A stretch of 64,000 nucleotides of DNA from an uncultured Arthrobacter sp. (GTDB taxonomy: Bacteria; Actinomycetota; Actinomycetes; Actinomycetales; Micrococcaceae): positions 1 to 64,000 of the forward strand of contig NZ_CANLXP010000017.1 of the NCBI RefSeq assembly GCF_947495145.1. The letters are read 5' to 3'. Positions within the stretch are counted from its first letter, which is position 1. Each line of letters begins with the position of its first letter. Below, one piece after another: positions 33,290-42,646 of the stretch. The translations under genes and the position numbers were made by a program. The notes beneath the pieces were generated by a model, which saw only the letters and a program-made list of their open reading frames with translations, was not told where the DNA came from and did no database searches.

Positions 33290-34111
33290 TCACGCGATGC
33301 CGGCCGCTGCTCCCGCTTCCCTTCTCCGAAGTGTCGGCGCCGTATCCGTGCGGTGGACACCGGCGTCGTCGAGGAGCCTTTTCTGCAGCTTCACGAGCGT
33401 CCGGGAAAGAAGCCGCGAGACCTGCATTTGCGTCATTCCCAGCCGACGGGCAATGCGGTCCTGGGTTTCCTCGTGGAAGTACCGCCGGTACAGCAGTTCC
33501 TTCTCATCCGCGGAAAGCTCATGCACCGCGGTGCGCAGCGCCAGCACATCGTCGCTGCGGGCAAACTGATCGTCTTCAGCCGGCAGGATCTCCGCCCACC
33601 GCACTCCGTCCGCGGACTCGTCCAGCGATTCAGGGCGCTGGCTTCCGCCGCAGGTCAGGGCTTCCGCGACGGTCTCCGGGTCCTTCTCAAGATGTGAGGA
33701 CAGCTCCGCAAGGGAGGGCTTCCGGCCCAGGCGCTGGGCGAGTTCGGAGTCCGCCTTCAGAGCGGCGGATTTCAGGTCCTGCAGTTCCCGGGGCGGCCTG
33801 ATCATCCAGCAGCAGTCCCGTAGGTACCGCTTGACCTCGCCGCGTATGGTCGGCACCGCATAGGCAACGAAGTCCGTGCCGAGCTCCGGGTCGAAGCGCC
33901 GCGCCGCCTTCATCAGGCCCAGGTAGGCAACTTGCCGGACATCCGCGGCGTCCTTGGCGAACGGGGAAAATCCCCTGGCGATGGCTTCGGCGATATGAAG
34001 GTGCTCGAGTGCGATTTCCTCCTGCATTGCGGCCTGCAGCCTGCCGGTTCGTCGCTGGCATGGCGGGACGTCACGGGCGCTGACACTACGGTTTTTGACG
34101 GCTGGACGCAT
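33290..34111 (-). CDS. SigB/SigF-type (group 3) sigma factor
   Basis: 273 aa. Regions 2 to 4 present: region 2.1-2.4 (DVRQVAYLGLMKAARRFDPE, FVAYAVPTIRGEVKRYLRD), region 3 (QRLGRKPSLAELSSHLE) and region 4 HTH (LYRRYFHEETQDRIARRLGMTQMQVSRLLSRTL). Such sigma factors run general stress or sporulation-type responses and are held by anti-sigma factors, but none is encoded next to it. N-terminal extension of about 30 residues before the conserved part is uncertain; the true start may be the later Met at MQEEIALEHLH. Confidence 0.87.
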   Translation of the reverse strand: MRPAVKNRSVSARDVPPCQRRTGRLQAAMQEEIALEHLHIAEAIARGFSPFAKDAADVRQVAYLGLMKAARRFDPELGTDFVAYAVPTIRGEVKRYLRDCCWMIRPPRELQDLKSAALKADSELAQRLGRKPSLAELSSHLEKDPETVAEALTCGGSQRPESLDESADGVRWAEILPAEDDQFARSDDVLALRTAVHELSADEKELLYRRYFHEETQDRIARRLGMTQMQVSRLLSRTLVKLQKRLLDDAGVHRTDTAPTLRRREAGAAAGIA

Positions 34112-34259
34112 GTTTTCACCTCTGGTTCGAAGACACGGGGCGGTTCTTCCTCAGAAGAACATAAGCATGCTGAGTAAAGCAACGTATTTATCAAATCGTT
34201 ATCTGAAAAATCTTCTCATCGTTTCTCGGCTGGGGTATTGACTACTTCTCCTCCAAGCT

Positions 34260-34709
34260 CTAGGGGTTGCGCTGCCCGACGACGTATGATTCGAGGTTCT
34301 CAAGAGTCCGCTCAATGGCTGCAGGGTGCTTCCTGGTGAATCCGAGCAGTTTCAGTACAGGCTTGGCGGGCACCGCCCGGGCATCCCATTCCTCCGTCAC
34401 CAGAGTGCCGCCGTCGTGCTCGCGGAGGGTGTACCGCCAGATATGGCGGGAGAAATGACGCCAGGCAATCTGCTTGCCCTCCTCAAATTCGACGACTATG
34501 TTGAGGATTTTGTAGGGTGCGCCGATTTTCATGTCCATGCCGAAACGGGCACCGGCGGAGAGCCGCTGCGGACCGTTGGGCTGCTCGCCGGTGACTGTGC
34601 CGGAGCCGTCGATCACGCTGTGCAGCGCGGGTGTGGCGAGGACGTCGAAGATAGCGGAGGCCGGAGCGGGGATGAACCGTTCACGACTGATGAGGTAAGG
34701 GTTAGCCAT
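34260..34709 (-). CDS. SRPBCC-family protein
   Basis: 149 aa START-like fold: N-terminal ISRERFIPAPASAIFDVLA, a central beta sheet, and C-terminal helix with AIERTLENLESYV. These proteins bind hydrophobic ligands; no enzyme role can be assigned. ATG at 34709 has GGAG 8 nt upstream (an earlier start at 34727 would overlap the transporter gene). It follows the drug exporter gene by 14 bp. Confidence 0.82.
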   Translation of the reverse strand: MANPYLISRERFIPAPASAIFDVLATPALHSVIDGSGTVTGEQPNGPQRLSAGARFGMDMKIGAPYKILNIVVEFEEGKQIAWRHFSRHIWRYTLREHDGGTLVTEEWDARAVPAKPVLKLLGFTRKHPAAIERTLENLESYVVGQRNP

Positions 34710-34723
34710 GCGTTCATTCTCCA

Positions 34724-36292
34724 TCACCGGGTGAGCGGCTCCGCCGGCTCGGGAGGAATGCCCGCCTCGCGCTCCATCCTGGTATCCCGCTCAATGACGG
34801 TGGAGAGTGCCTTCTCGTGGACGAACGCGAGGAGGATCGCAGCGAGCACGCCCAGCGGAGCCATGTAGAGGAACAGCGGGGTGAGGGCGTCGTTATACGA
34901 CTGGATGATGGGTGACTGCAGAGCCTCCGGCAGTGCGCTGACCAGTTCCGGCGTAAGCGAGTTGGCGCCGCCGTCCAGGGCCGTCCCGCCCGCAGGTAGC
35001 CGCTCCAGCAGCAACTCCGATACCCGCGCAGTGAAGAGGCTGCCCACAACTGCCGAGCCCAGGGTTGCCCCGATCTGGCGGAAGTAGTTGTTCGAGGCGG
35101 TCGCGGTGCCGACCACGCGGTTGGGGAACGTGTTCTGCACGATCAGCACCAGGATCTGCATGCTGAGGCCCAGCCCGGCGCCCATGATGGCAATGTAGAC
35201 GCAGATCATCCACACCGGCGTCGTCGGGGTGATGGTGGAGAGCAGCAGCAGCGCAATGGTGACTCCGATCGAACCTACAATCGGCATCCACTTGTAGCGG
35301 CCGGTCTTGCTGACCAGGATGCCTGACCCGGTGGAAGTCAGGATAAGTGCACCCATCATCGGGATCATGAGCAGCCCGGCGTTCGTGGCGCTCGCTCCGG
35401 TGACCATCTGCAGGTAGGTGGGAAGGTAGCCGATCGCGCCGAACATGGTGACGCCGATGAGCAGCCCGCCCGAGGTTGTGAGGACGAAGTTCCGCTCACG
35501 GAACAGGCTCATCGGCAGGATCGGCTCCTTCGCCCGGCGCTCGACGCCGACGAACAGCACCGCCGTGACCACGGCCAGGGTGAACAGGCCGAGGATCGGC
35601 GCCGACACCCACTCATACTCGGTACCGCCCCACGTGCCGACCAGAACGAGCGACGTCGTCGCAATAGCGAGCAGCACCATACCGGCCACGTCGACGTGGG
35701 GATGCACCCGCTCACGCGCCGGCAGGTGAAGGAAGAAGAGCACCACAACGATGGCCAGTACACCCAGCGGCATGTTGATCCAGAACATCCAGCGCCAGCC
35801 GGGCCCCTCGGTGAACCAGCCGCCCAGCAGCGGGCCGGCGACTGAGGCAAAGGCGAACACACCGCCCATGGCGCCCATGTATTTTCCGCGCTCACGGGCG
35901 GGAACGACGTCGGCAATGATCGCCTGGGAGAGGATCATCAGCCCACCACCGCCGAGACCCTGGACAGCGCGGCCGGCGATGAGCCACTCCATGTTCGGCG
36001 CGAGGCCTCCGACGATGGATCCGGCCATGAAGATGGCAACGGCGAACAGCAGCAGGTTCTTGCGCCCGATCAGGTCGCCCAGCTTGCCGTAGATCGGCAT
36101 GACGATGGTGGCCGCGAGGATGTAGGCGGTGATCACCCAGAGCATCTGGTCGACGCCGTTGAGCTCGCCGACGATCGTGGGCAGCGCAGTGCTGAGGATC
36201 ATCTGGTTCAGGGCGGCCAGGAGCATGGAAAGCATCAGGCCGACAAAGAGCAGGAGCAGGCCTGACTCCTTGCGGGGGGCGGTACTGGTCAT
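34724..36292 (-). CDS. DHA2-family (EmrB/QacA-type) drug exporter
   Basis: 522 aa, 14 membrane helices expected. Motif A GKLGDLIGRKNLL and antiporter motif C (LGGWFTEGPGWRWMFWINMPLG) are clear. Proton-coupled efflux of lipophilic compounds. Overlaps the upstream TetR gene by 4 bp, so the regulator is translated from the same transcript and presumably controls it. Confidence 0.9.
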   Translation of the reverse strand: MTSTAPRKESGLLLLFVGLMLSMLLAALNQMILSTALPTIVGELNGVDQMLWVITAYILAATIVMPIYGKLGDLIGRKNLLLFAVAIFMAGSIVGGLAPNMEWLIAGRAVQGLGGGGLMILSQAIIADVVPARERGKYMGAMGGVFAFASVAGPLLGGWFTEGPGWRWMFWINMPLGVLAIVVVLFFLHLPARERVHPHVDVAGMVLLAIATTSLVLVGTWGGTEYEWVSAPILGLFTLAVVTAVLFVGVERRAKEPILPMSLFRERNFVLTTSGGLLIGVTMFGAIGYLPTYLQMVTGASATNAGLLMIPMMGALILTSTGSGILVSKTGRYKWMPIVGSIGVTIALLLLSTITPTTPVWMICVYIAIMGAGLGLSMQILVLIVQNTFPNRVVGTATASNNYFRQIGATLGSAVVGSLFTARVSELLLERLPAGGTALDGGANSLTPELVSALPEALQSPIIQSYNDALTPLFLYMAPLGVLAAILLAFVHEKALSTVIERDTRMEREAGIPPEPAEPLTR

Positions 36293-36912
36293 CGAATTTC
36301 CTCAAGAACTTCCCGAAGCAGCGCGGTGGCGCCGTCGAGTGCGTGGATCTGGTTTTCTATCGTGGGTGAATCAGCTGACTGCTGCATTGCATAGCGCATA
36401 GGGGCGCCCGCAACAAGGACGATCATGCGTGCCACGTCCTGTGCGGAGTTTCGGCTGAGCGCGGCCTGCCAGCGTCCGGAATCGGTGAGCGCGGCAGCGA
36501 CGACGTCCCTGACGAGCTGCTCCACGCGCACAAAGTAGGCATAGCGGCGCTGGCGCAGGAAGGGATATGCCGTCAGCACCTCAACGCGGCGGCTCGCCTC
36601 CCGTTCACCGCCCTCAGTGGAATGCACGACGGCGATCAGTAGCCGGGATACCTGCTCCAGCAAGTCACGCTCGGGAGAGAAATTCTCGAGCAGCCGGTCG
36701 CTGATGCTCGGTTCCTGCAGCCCGAGAATGGCGTCTTCCTTGGTGCTGAAGTAATTGAAGAACGTCCGGGGTGAGACGTTGGCGCTGGCGGCGATCTGCT
36801 CGACCGTGACAGCTTCCGGCCCTTTCTCGAGCGTAAGCCGGGTGGCGGCGTCATGCAGTGCAGCCCAGGTTTCGGTGCGCTTGCGTTCCCGCAGCGAAAG
36901 TAGTTGACTCAC
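36289..36912 (-). CDS. TetR-family regulator of the exporter
   Basis: 207 aa. HTH: ALHDAATRLTLEKGPEAVTVEQIAASANVSPRTFFNYFSTKEDAI. GTG at 36912 chosen, because homologues start 5-15 residues before the first helix; it may be leaderless. A strong palindrome at 36947-36962, 35 bp upstream, is the likely autoregulatory operator. The ligand is unknown but should be an exporter substrate. Confidence 0.85.
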   Translation of the reverse strand: MSQLLSLRERKRTETWAALHDAATRLTLEKGPEAVTVEQIAASANVSPRTFFNYFSTKEDAILGLQEPSISDRLLENFSPERDLLEQVSRLLIAVVHSTEGGEREASRRVEVLTAYPFLRQRRYAYFVRVEQLVRDVVAAALTDSGRWQAALSRNSAQDVARMIVLVAGAPMRYAMQQSADSPTIENQIHALDGATALLREVLEEIR

Positions 36913-36939
36913 CGAACTATTGTGGCATGACGCGGATTT

Positions 36940-36969
36940 TTGCACAACTGCAAGCTTGCAGTCCTGCAA
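36940..36969. promoter_or_regulatory. TetR operator, extended palindrome
   Basis: Perfect 16-bp palindrome ACTGCAAGCTTGCAGT (36947-36962) flanked by an outer TTGCA/TGCAA pair; over 30 bp, 13 of 15 pairs match. It lies just upstream of the TetR-exporter unit. Confidence 0.78.
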
Positions 36970-37054
36970 CCCCTTCCATCGCTGGTGCGCGGATAACCAG
37001 GGCATGGAGCTTCCGGAAGGTTGATCTCACTCCACAACGAGGCGTTAAACGACG

Positions 37055-37099
37055 ACGACGGCCGCCGCCTTCCGGAAGGAAGGCGACGACCGCCGTCGT
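37055..37099 (-). terminator. Hairpin terminator after sucD
   Basis: Inner stem CGCCTTCC-GGAA-GGAAGGCG and outer 8-bp stem ACGACGGC/GCCGTCGT with a small internal loop, located 20 bp after the sucD stop. Confidence 0.65.
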
Positions 37100-37119
37100 A
37101 CGGCTACGAGGTGAGGCCC

Positions 37120-38022
37120 CTAGAGCGCCTCGTACACCTCACGCAGCAGGCGGGCAGTCTCGGACGGGGTCTTCCCGACCTTGACGCCGGCGGCCTCGAG
37201 GGCCTCCTTCTTCGCCTGGGCAGTGCCTGCCGAACCTGACACGATTGCACCGGCGTGGCCCATGGTTTTGCCCTCGGGCGCGGTGAAGCCGGCAACGTAG
37301 CCGACAACCGGCTTGGTCACGTTGGCCTTGATGAACTCGGCCGCGCGCTCTTCGGCGTCACCGCCGATTTCGCCGATCATGACAATCGCCTTGGTCTCGG
37401 GATCCGCTTCGAATGCCTCGAGTGCGTCGATGTGCGTGGTGCCGATGACCGGGTCGCCGCCGATGCCGATGGCGGTGGAGAAACCGAGGTCACGCAGCTC
37501 GTACATCATCTGGTAGGTCAGCGTGCCGGACTTGGAGACCAGACCAACACCGCCCTTGCCGGTGATGTTCGCCGGGGTGATGCCGACCAGCGCTTCGCCG
37601 GGCGTGATGATGCCCGGGCAGTTGGGCCCGATGATGCGGGTGATCTGCTTGCCGTTCTCATCCACGCGGGACTTCGCCAGCGCCCAGAACTCCGCGGAGT
37701 CCTGAACGGGGACGCCCTCGGTGATGATGACAACGAGGCCGATTCCGGCGTCGATCGCTTCGACGACGGCGTCCTTGGTGAACGCCGGCGGGACGAAGAT
37801 GATGGAGACGTCAGCGCCGGTCTCGGCGATGGCTTCCTTCACCGTGCCAAAAACAGGCAGCGTGGTTTCGCCGTGTGTGACGGTGGTGCCGGCCTTGCGG
37901 GCGTTGACGCCGCCAACAACCTGCGTTCCCGCCTTCAGCATGAGTGCGGTGTGCTTGGTGCCCTCGCCGCCGGTGATGCCCTGGACGATCACCTTGGAGT
38001 CTTTATTCAGAAAGATAGACAT
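37120..38022 (-). CDS. sucD: Succinyl-CoA ligase alpha subunit
   Basis: 300 aa, standard SucD. CoA-binding N-terminus ([19 protein letters not shown]), conserved [17 protein letters not shown] and the phosphohistidine loop ([24 protein letters not shown]; active His in GHAG). Part of the TCA cycle: succinyl-CoA to succinate with ATP or GTP formation. Follows sucC by 31 bp on the same strand and ends before a terminator hairpin. Confidence 0.97.
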   Translation of the reverse strand: MSIFLNKDSKVIVQGITGGEGTKHTALMLKAGTQVVGGVNARKAGTTVTHGETTLPVFGTVKEAIAETGADVSIIFVPPAFTKDAVVEAIDAGIGLVVIITEGVPVQDSAEFWALAKSRVDENGKQITRIIGPNCPGIITPGEALVGITPANITGKGGVGLVSKSGTLTYQMMYELRDLGFSTAIGIGGDPVIGTTHIDALEAFEADPETKAIVMIGEIGGDAEERAAEFIKANVTKPVVGYVAGFTAPEGKTMGHAGAIVSGSAGTAQAKKEALEAAGVKVGKTPSETARLLREVYEAL

Positions 38023-38053
38023 GTGTGTTCCTTAGTCCTGGAGTCTCGACCGG

Positions 38054-39223
38054 TCAGCGAGCGGCGTGTGCGAGCTCGGCAGCCTTGTCGGCGCCTTCGT
38101 CCATGGTGTCGGCGAGGGTGACCATTGGATGGTTGGCCTCGGCGAGGATGCGGCGGCCCTCTTCGACGTTGTTGCCGTCAAGGCGCACCACGAGTGGCTT
38201 GTTCTCCTTGTCACCGAGGATCTCCAGCGCCTTGACGATGCCGTTCGCTACGGCGTCGCAGGCGGTGATTCCGCCGAAGACGTTCACGAAGACGCTCTTG
38301 ACCTGGCTGTCATTCAGGATGACGTCCAGCCCGGCAGCCATGACCGCAGCAGAGGCTCCACCGCCGATGTCCAGGAAGTTGGCGGGCTTCACATTGCCAT
38401 GCGCTTCGCCGGCGTAAGCAACGACGTCGAGCGTGGACATGACCAGGCCTGCACCGTTACCGATGATGCCCACTTCGCCGTCGAGCTTGACGTAGTTGAG
38501 GTCATTTTCCTTGGCCTTGGCCTCCAGCGGATCCGTGGAGTCCTTGTCCTCGAGTTCGGCGTGGCCCTTCTGGCGGAAGTCAGCGTTCTCGTCGAGCGTG
38601 ACCTTGCCGTCAAGGGCGAGGATGTCCCCCGAACCGGTCTTGACCAGCGGGTTCACCTCGACCAGGGTGGCGTCTTCCTTGGTGAAGACGTCCCACAGCT
38701 TGAGGATGGTGTTCGCCACGCCTTCGCGGAGTTCAGGTGCAAAACCGGCGGCGTCGATGATCTCGTCAGCCTTGGCGCGGTCAATGCCTGTTGCCGGGTC
38801 AACGGCAATCCGGGCCAGGGCTTCGGGCCGCTCAACGGCGAGCTGCTCGATTTCCATGCCGCCCTCAACCGAGCACATGGCAAGGTAATTGCGGTTTGCC
38901 CGGTCCAGCAGTACGGAGAAGTAGTACTCCTCAGCGATGTCTGCGCCCTGGGCGATCATCACCTTGTGGACTGTGTGGCCCTTGATATCCATGCCGAGAA
39001 TTGCGGATGCGTGCTCGTAAGCCTCATCCGGGGTCTTGGCTACCTTGACGCCGCCGGCTTTGCCGCGGCCGCCAACCTTGACCTGAGCCTTGACGACAAC
39101 AACGCCGCCAATCTTCTCGGCTGCTGCTTTTGCTTCTTCCGGGGTCTGCGCCACGATGCCGGCCAGCACGGGAACGCCGTGAGCCTCAAATAGATCGCGC
39201 GCCTGATATTCAAACAGGTCCAC
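38054..39223 (-). CDS. sucC: Succinyl-CoA ligase beta subunit
   Basis: 389 aa, standard SucC. Starts [22 protein letters not shown], with an ATP-grasp fold ([19 protein letters not shown]) and the C-terminal flavodoxin-like domain ([35 protein letters not shown]). Forms the heterodimer or heterotetramer with SucD. First gene of the unit; about 150 bp of intergenic DNA separates it from the lipoprotein gene upstream. Confidence 0.97.
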   Translation of the reverse strand: MDLFEYQARDLFEAHGVPVLAGIVAQTPEEAKAAAEKIGGVVVVKAQVKVGGRGKAGGVKVAKTPDEAYEHASAILGMDIKGHTVHKVMIAQGADIAEEYYFSVLLDRANRNYLAMCSVEGGMEIEQLAVERPEALARIAVDPATGIDRAKADEIIDAAGFAPELREGVANTILKLWDVFTKEDATLVEVNPLVKTGSGDILALDGKVTLDENADFRQKGHAELEDKDSTDPLEAKAKENDLNYVKLDGEVGIIGNGAGLVMSTLDVVAYAGEAHGNVKPANFLDIGGGASAAVMAAGLDVILNDSQVKSVFVNVFGGITACDAVANGIVKALEILGDKENKPLVVRLDGNNVEEGRRILAEANHPMVTLADTMDEGADKAAELAHAAR

Positions 39224-39374
39224 TTATCTAGTGTCCTTCTACGTCGAAGTAGGTTTACACAGGGAACTCTAGTCCCTTGGCTCGGAGCGCCTTTTACAGA
39301 CTAGCGGTTTCGTGAGTAAGCACACAGTTCTATGAGTTGTAGAAAAGTAACCCGGTCAGTTACCGTTCACCGCC

Positions 39375-40067
39375 CTATCCCGGAGCGACGGTTTCGAACG
39401 TATCCGCCGACGCCACGAACCCCTGGCCGGTCTCGGACTCAACACAGATGAGACCGCGATCCGCGCTGCCGCAACGGAACCCGTTCAGTTCAACGGCCAC
39501 CCCGTCCTCGAGAACAGGCAGCCGGGTGAGCGCGCCTTCGCTGCTTGCGGCACCGGGGCCCAGTTCGGCTTCCATCAGGGTCATTCCGATGCGGCACCCT
39601 CCGTAGGAGACGCCGTCCGTGCTGAGCAGCACCGTGCCGCCCTTGAACCCGAGATCGGTTCCGTGACAGTTGTTCGTAGCTTCCGCCGGTTCCGGATAGC
39701 GCGCCAGCTCGCAGTAAACGGCCGGCACCTCCAGCACCGTGTCATCCCGCTGCCCGCCCGAAAGCAGCGGGTCCACCGGTGAGTTGATGATTCCGCCCTG
39801 CTCCGTGGTGATGGCGCAATAGGTGTTCCGGTTTTCGGTGAGGAAGGCAATAACGTCCGCGCTTCCAGTTTGCAGTTCAGATACCGGCAGTTCCGGCATG
39901 GCCGCGAGTTCCTGTGCGGACGCCAGATCCGGGGCAACGCTCGGCGCCGAATTGTTCACCGGCACCTGCACGCATCCTGTCGCAACAGCACTGCAAAGGA
40001 CCGCAAAGCCGACGACGGCGGCACGTCTCCGGACGCGCCGCGGCACACCCGATCCGGCGGGCAACAC
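39375..40067 (-). CDS. Lipoprotein, unknown
   Basis: 230 aa. Lipobox VATGC with acylated Cys32 after a basic start (RRVRRRAAVVG). The mature part has six or more Cys, likely forming disulfides, and no family I recognise. It is 7 bp after pcrA on the same strand and may be read through from it. Exported and membrane-tethered. Confidence 0.7.
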   Translation of the reverse strand: MLPAGSGVPRRVRRRAAVVGFAVLCSAVATGCVQVPVNNSAPSVAPDLASAQELAAMPELPVSELQTGSADVIAFLTENRNTYCAITTEQGGIINSPVDPLLSGGQRDDTVLEVPAVYCELARYPEPAEATNNCHGTDLGFKGGTVLLSTDGVSYGGCRIGMTLMEAELGPGAASSEGALTRLPVLEDGVAVELNGFRCGSADRGLICVESETGQGFVASADTFETVAPG

Positions 40068-40074
40068 CCCTGCC

Positions 40075-42522
40075 CTACCCGACCTTGGTCAACGGCGCGT
40101 ACCGGAGGAGCAGTCGCTTCTCCCCGATGTCGAATCGCACCTTGGCTACCATTTTGTCCCCACCGCCCTCGACCGCGAGGACGGTGCCGTTACCGAACGT
40201 CGTGTGGTTGACCTTGTCTCCCGCGGAGACGGCGACGACTTCCTTCTGCGGTTGCACCCTGCCGGCTGCCTTGCCGGGAAGCCCCCGACCGGCGTCGTTG
40301 CCCGAAGAGGCCGCACCGGCACCCCAGTAGGAGCCGCTGAACCGGGGTCCGCTGATGCTCTGCCCGCTGCTCCATGCGGGCTTGGCTGCGCCCTCGCGCT
40401 TCCAATGGATCAGCTCTTCCGGAACCTCACCGACGAATTGGCTGGCCGGGTTGTACTGACTCTGCCCCCATAGGCTGCGCACCTCTGAGCGGGTGATGTA
40501 CAACCGCTTCCGTGCCCGGGTCAGGCCCACATAGGCCAATCGGCGTTCCTCTGCGAGTTCCTTGGGGTCCGTCGCTGAACGCTGGTGCGGGAAGATTCCC
40601 TGTTCCATGCCGGTCAGGAAGACTACCGGGAACTCGAGGCCCTTGGCCGTATGCAGAGTCATGAGCGTGACGACGCCCTGCCTCCGCGCTTCCTCGACTG
40701 CCTTCTCAACATCCTCTCCAGCGCCGGCCGGAGCATCGGGGATCTGATCCGCGTCAGCCACCAGCGACACCTGCTCGAGGAAGTCACCCAGCGTGCCCTC
40801 GGGGTTCTCGATCTCGTATTCACGAACCACCGCGACCAGCTCCGCAAGGTTCTCGACCCGGGATTCATCCTGTGGATCGGTGCTGGTCCGCAGCTGTGCG
40901 AGGTACCCCGTCTGCTCGAGGACCGCTTCGAGGGCTGCCGAGGCACCCGATCCTGCCGCTACCTCTGCGAGATCATCAATAAGCTTCACGAACGACGCAA
41001 CCGCGTTGACCGAACGTGTGGCCATGCCCGGCGCCTCGTCGGCCCGGCGAAGGGCTTCCATGAAGCTGACCCGGTCCCGTTCGGCGAGCGCGGCAATGGC
41101 GTACTCGGCCCGATCTCCGATGCCGCGCTTGGGTTCGTTGAGAATGCGGCGGAGGTTGACGACGTCGTCCTGGTTGACCAGCACGCGGAGGTAGGCAAGC
41201 GCGTCCTTGATTTCCTTGCGTTCATAGAAGCGCGTGCCGCCGACCACCTTGTAGGGCAGGCCGACGCGCATCAGGATTTCCTCGATGGAGCGTGATTGTG
41301 CGTTGGTCCGGTAGAACACGGCGACGTCACCGGGGCGCAGGTTCTCCTCGTCCTGCAGCCGGTCAATCTCGTCAGCGATGAAGCGTGCTTCCTCATGTTC
41401 GTTCTCACCGACGTAGCCGATGATCTTCTCACCGTTGCCCTCGGCCGTCCACAGCCGCTTCTCCGGCCGGTTGGGGTTGCGGGAGATCACGGCGTTGGCG
41501 GCGTTCAGGATGTTCTGCGTGGAGCGGTAGTTCTGCTCAAGCAGAATGGTGCGCGCGTTCGGGTAATCCTTCTCGAATTCCACGATGTTCCGGACGTCCG
41601 CACCGCGGAACGCATAGATGGACTGGTCGGAATCGCCCACCACCGTCAGCTCGGCCGGCTCCTCGACGTTCTCCCCCGCAACACCGACGATCTCGCGGAC
41701 CAGCGCATACTGCGCGTGGTTGGTGTCCTGGTACTCATCAACGAGCACATGCCGGAACCGCCGACGGTAGTAATCAGCCACACCGGGAAATGCGCGGAAC
41801 ATGAAGACCGTCTGCGCTATGAGGTCATCGAAATCCATGGCATTGGCCTGGCGAAGGCGCTGCGCGTACCCCTTGTAGACCTCCGCGACAGCTTGCTCGA
41901 ACGGATCGGAGTAATTGGCAGTGGAGGCGTACTCTTCCTCGTCAATCAACTCGTTCTTCAGCGCCGAGATCTTGTGCTGGATGGCCTTCGGCGCAAAGCG
42001 CTTGGGATCGAGGTCCAGCCCCTTTGCGACGAGCGTGACCAGTCGAAGGGTGTCTGCCGAATCGTAGATTGAGAAGTTCGAATTCAGGCCGATCGACGCC
42101 GCCTCACGGCGCAGGATGCGCACGCAGGACGAGTGGAAGGTGGAGATCCACATGCGCTTCGCGACGTCACCCACCAGTGCCCCGATGCGCTCACGCATCT
42201 CCGCGGCAGCCTTGTTGGTGAAGGTGATGGCCAGGATCTGGCCGGGATGGGACCGTCCCGTTGCCAACAGGAAAGCAATCCGGTGGCTGAGCACCCTGGT
42301 CTTTCCCGAGCCGGCTCCGGCGACGATGAGCAGGGGCGAGCCGCTGTGCTTGACCGCCTCTTCCTGCTGCGGATTCATTCCGGCGAGCAATTCCCGGGCG
42401 CGTGCTTCATCAGCGTGGCCGCCGCGCCGCGGATGCTCCGCTACATCAGGCGAGGACGACGACGGCGCGCCGCGCCTTCCTGCGGTGGGTGTGCTGAGGT
42501 GCGGGTGAAAAAGCAAGTCCAT
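40075..42522 (-). CDS. pcrA: ATP-dependent DNA helicase PcrA/UvrD
   Basis: 815 aa, SF1A helicase. Walker A AGAGSGKTRVL, DEYQDTNHAQY (motif II), QNYRST, and ending motifs VTLMTLHTAKGLEFPVVFL and EERRLAYVGLTRARKRL. C-terminal 60 residues carry the Tudor-like interaction element (VAVSAGDKVNHTTFGNGTVLAVEG). N-terminal extension of about 40 residues, rich in Ser and Arg, before the core. ATG at 42522 gives MDLLFHPH. Replication restart and nucleotide excision repair. Confidence 0.95.
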   Translation of the reverse strand: MDLLFHPHLSTPTAGRRGAPSSSSPDVAEHPRRGGHADEARARELLAGMNPQQEEAVKHSGSPLLIVAGAGSGKTRVLSHRIAFLLATGRSHPGQILAITFTNKAAAEMRERIGALVGDVAKRMWISTFHSSCVRILRREAASIGLNSNFSIYDSADTLRLVTLVAKGLDLDPKRFAPKAIQHKISALKNELIDEEEYASTANYSDPFEQAVAEVYKGYAQRLRQANAMDFDDLIAQTVFMFRAFPGVADYYRRRFRHVLVDEYQDTNHAQYALVREIVGVAGENVEEPAELTVVGDSDQSIYAFRGADVRNIVEFEKDYPNARTILLEQNYRSTQNILNAANAVISRNPNRPEKRLWTAEGNGEKIIGYVGENEHEEARFIADEIDRLQDEENLRPGDVAVFYRTNAQSRSIEEILMRVGLPYKVVGGTRFYERKEIKDALAYLRVLVNQDDVVNLRRILNEPKRGIGDRAEYAIAALAERDRVSFMEALRRADEAPGMATRSVNAVASFVKLIDDLAEVAAGSGASAALEAVLEQTGYLAQLRTSTDPQDESRVENLAELVAVVREYEIENPEGTLGDFLEQVSLVADADQIPDAPAGAGEDVEKAVEEARRQGVVTLMTLHTAKGLEFPVVFLTGMEQGIFPHQRSATDPKELAEERRLAYVGLTRARKRLYITRSEVRSLWGQSQYNPASQFVGEVPEELIHWKREGAAKPAWSSGQSISGPRFSGSYWGAGAASSGNDAGRGLPGKAAGRVQPQKEVVAVSAGDKVNHTTFGNGTVLAVEGGGDKMVAKVRFDIGEKRLLLRYAPLTKVG

Positions 42523-42593
42523 GGTGCCTTCAAGTCTAGGCGCTGGCACCGACAGAACCGGTCCGCGTCCATCGTGGTGGCTCTGAGCATGGC

Positions 42594-42626
42594 AGTGCCC
42601 GCCGGGTCGAGGACCCGGCGGGCACT
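42594..42626. terminator. Perfect 15-bp hairpin terminator
   Basis: Stem AGTGCCCGCCGGGTC and its exact complement with a GAG loop, between the stop of the symporter gene (42647) and the start of pcrA. It should end the symporter transcript (minus strand); the U-tract is weak, as is usual in high-GC genomes. Confidence 0.75.
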
Positions 42627-42646
42627 ATCTCGAATGGACAGGAGGG

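Noticed and set aside
36858-37184. Plus-strand 108-aa ORF opposite TetR and sucD
   Set aside because: Shadow of the minus-strand genes and of the terminator hairpin; biased codon use fits the other strand.
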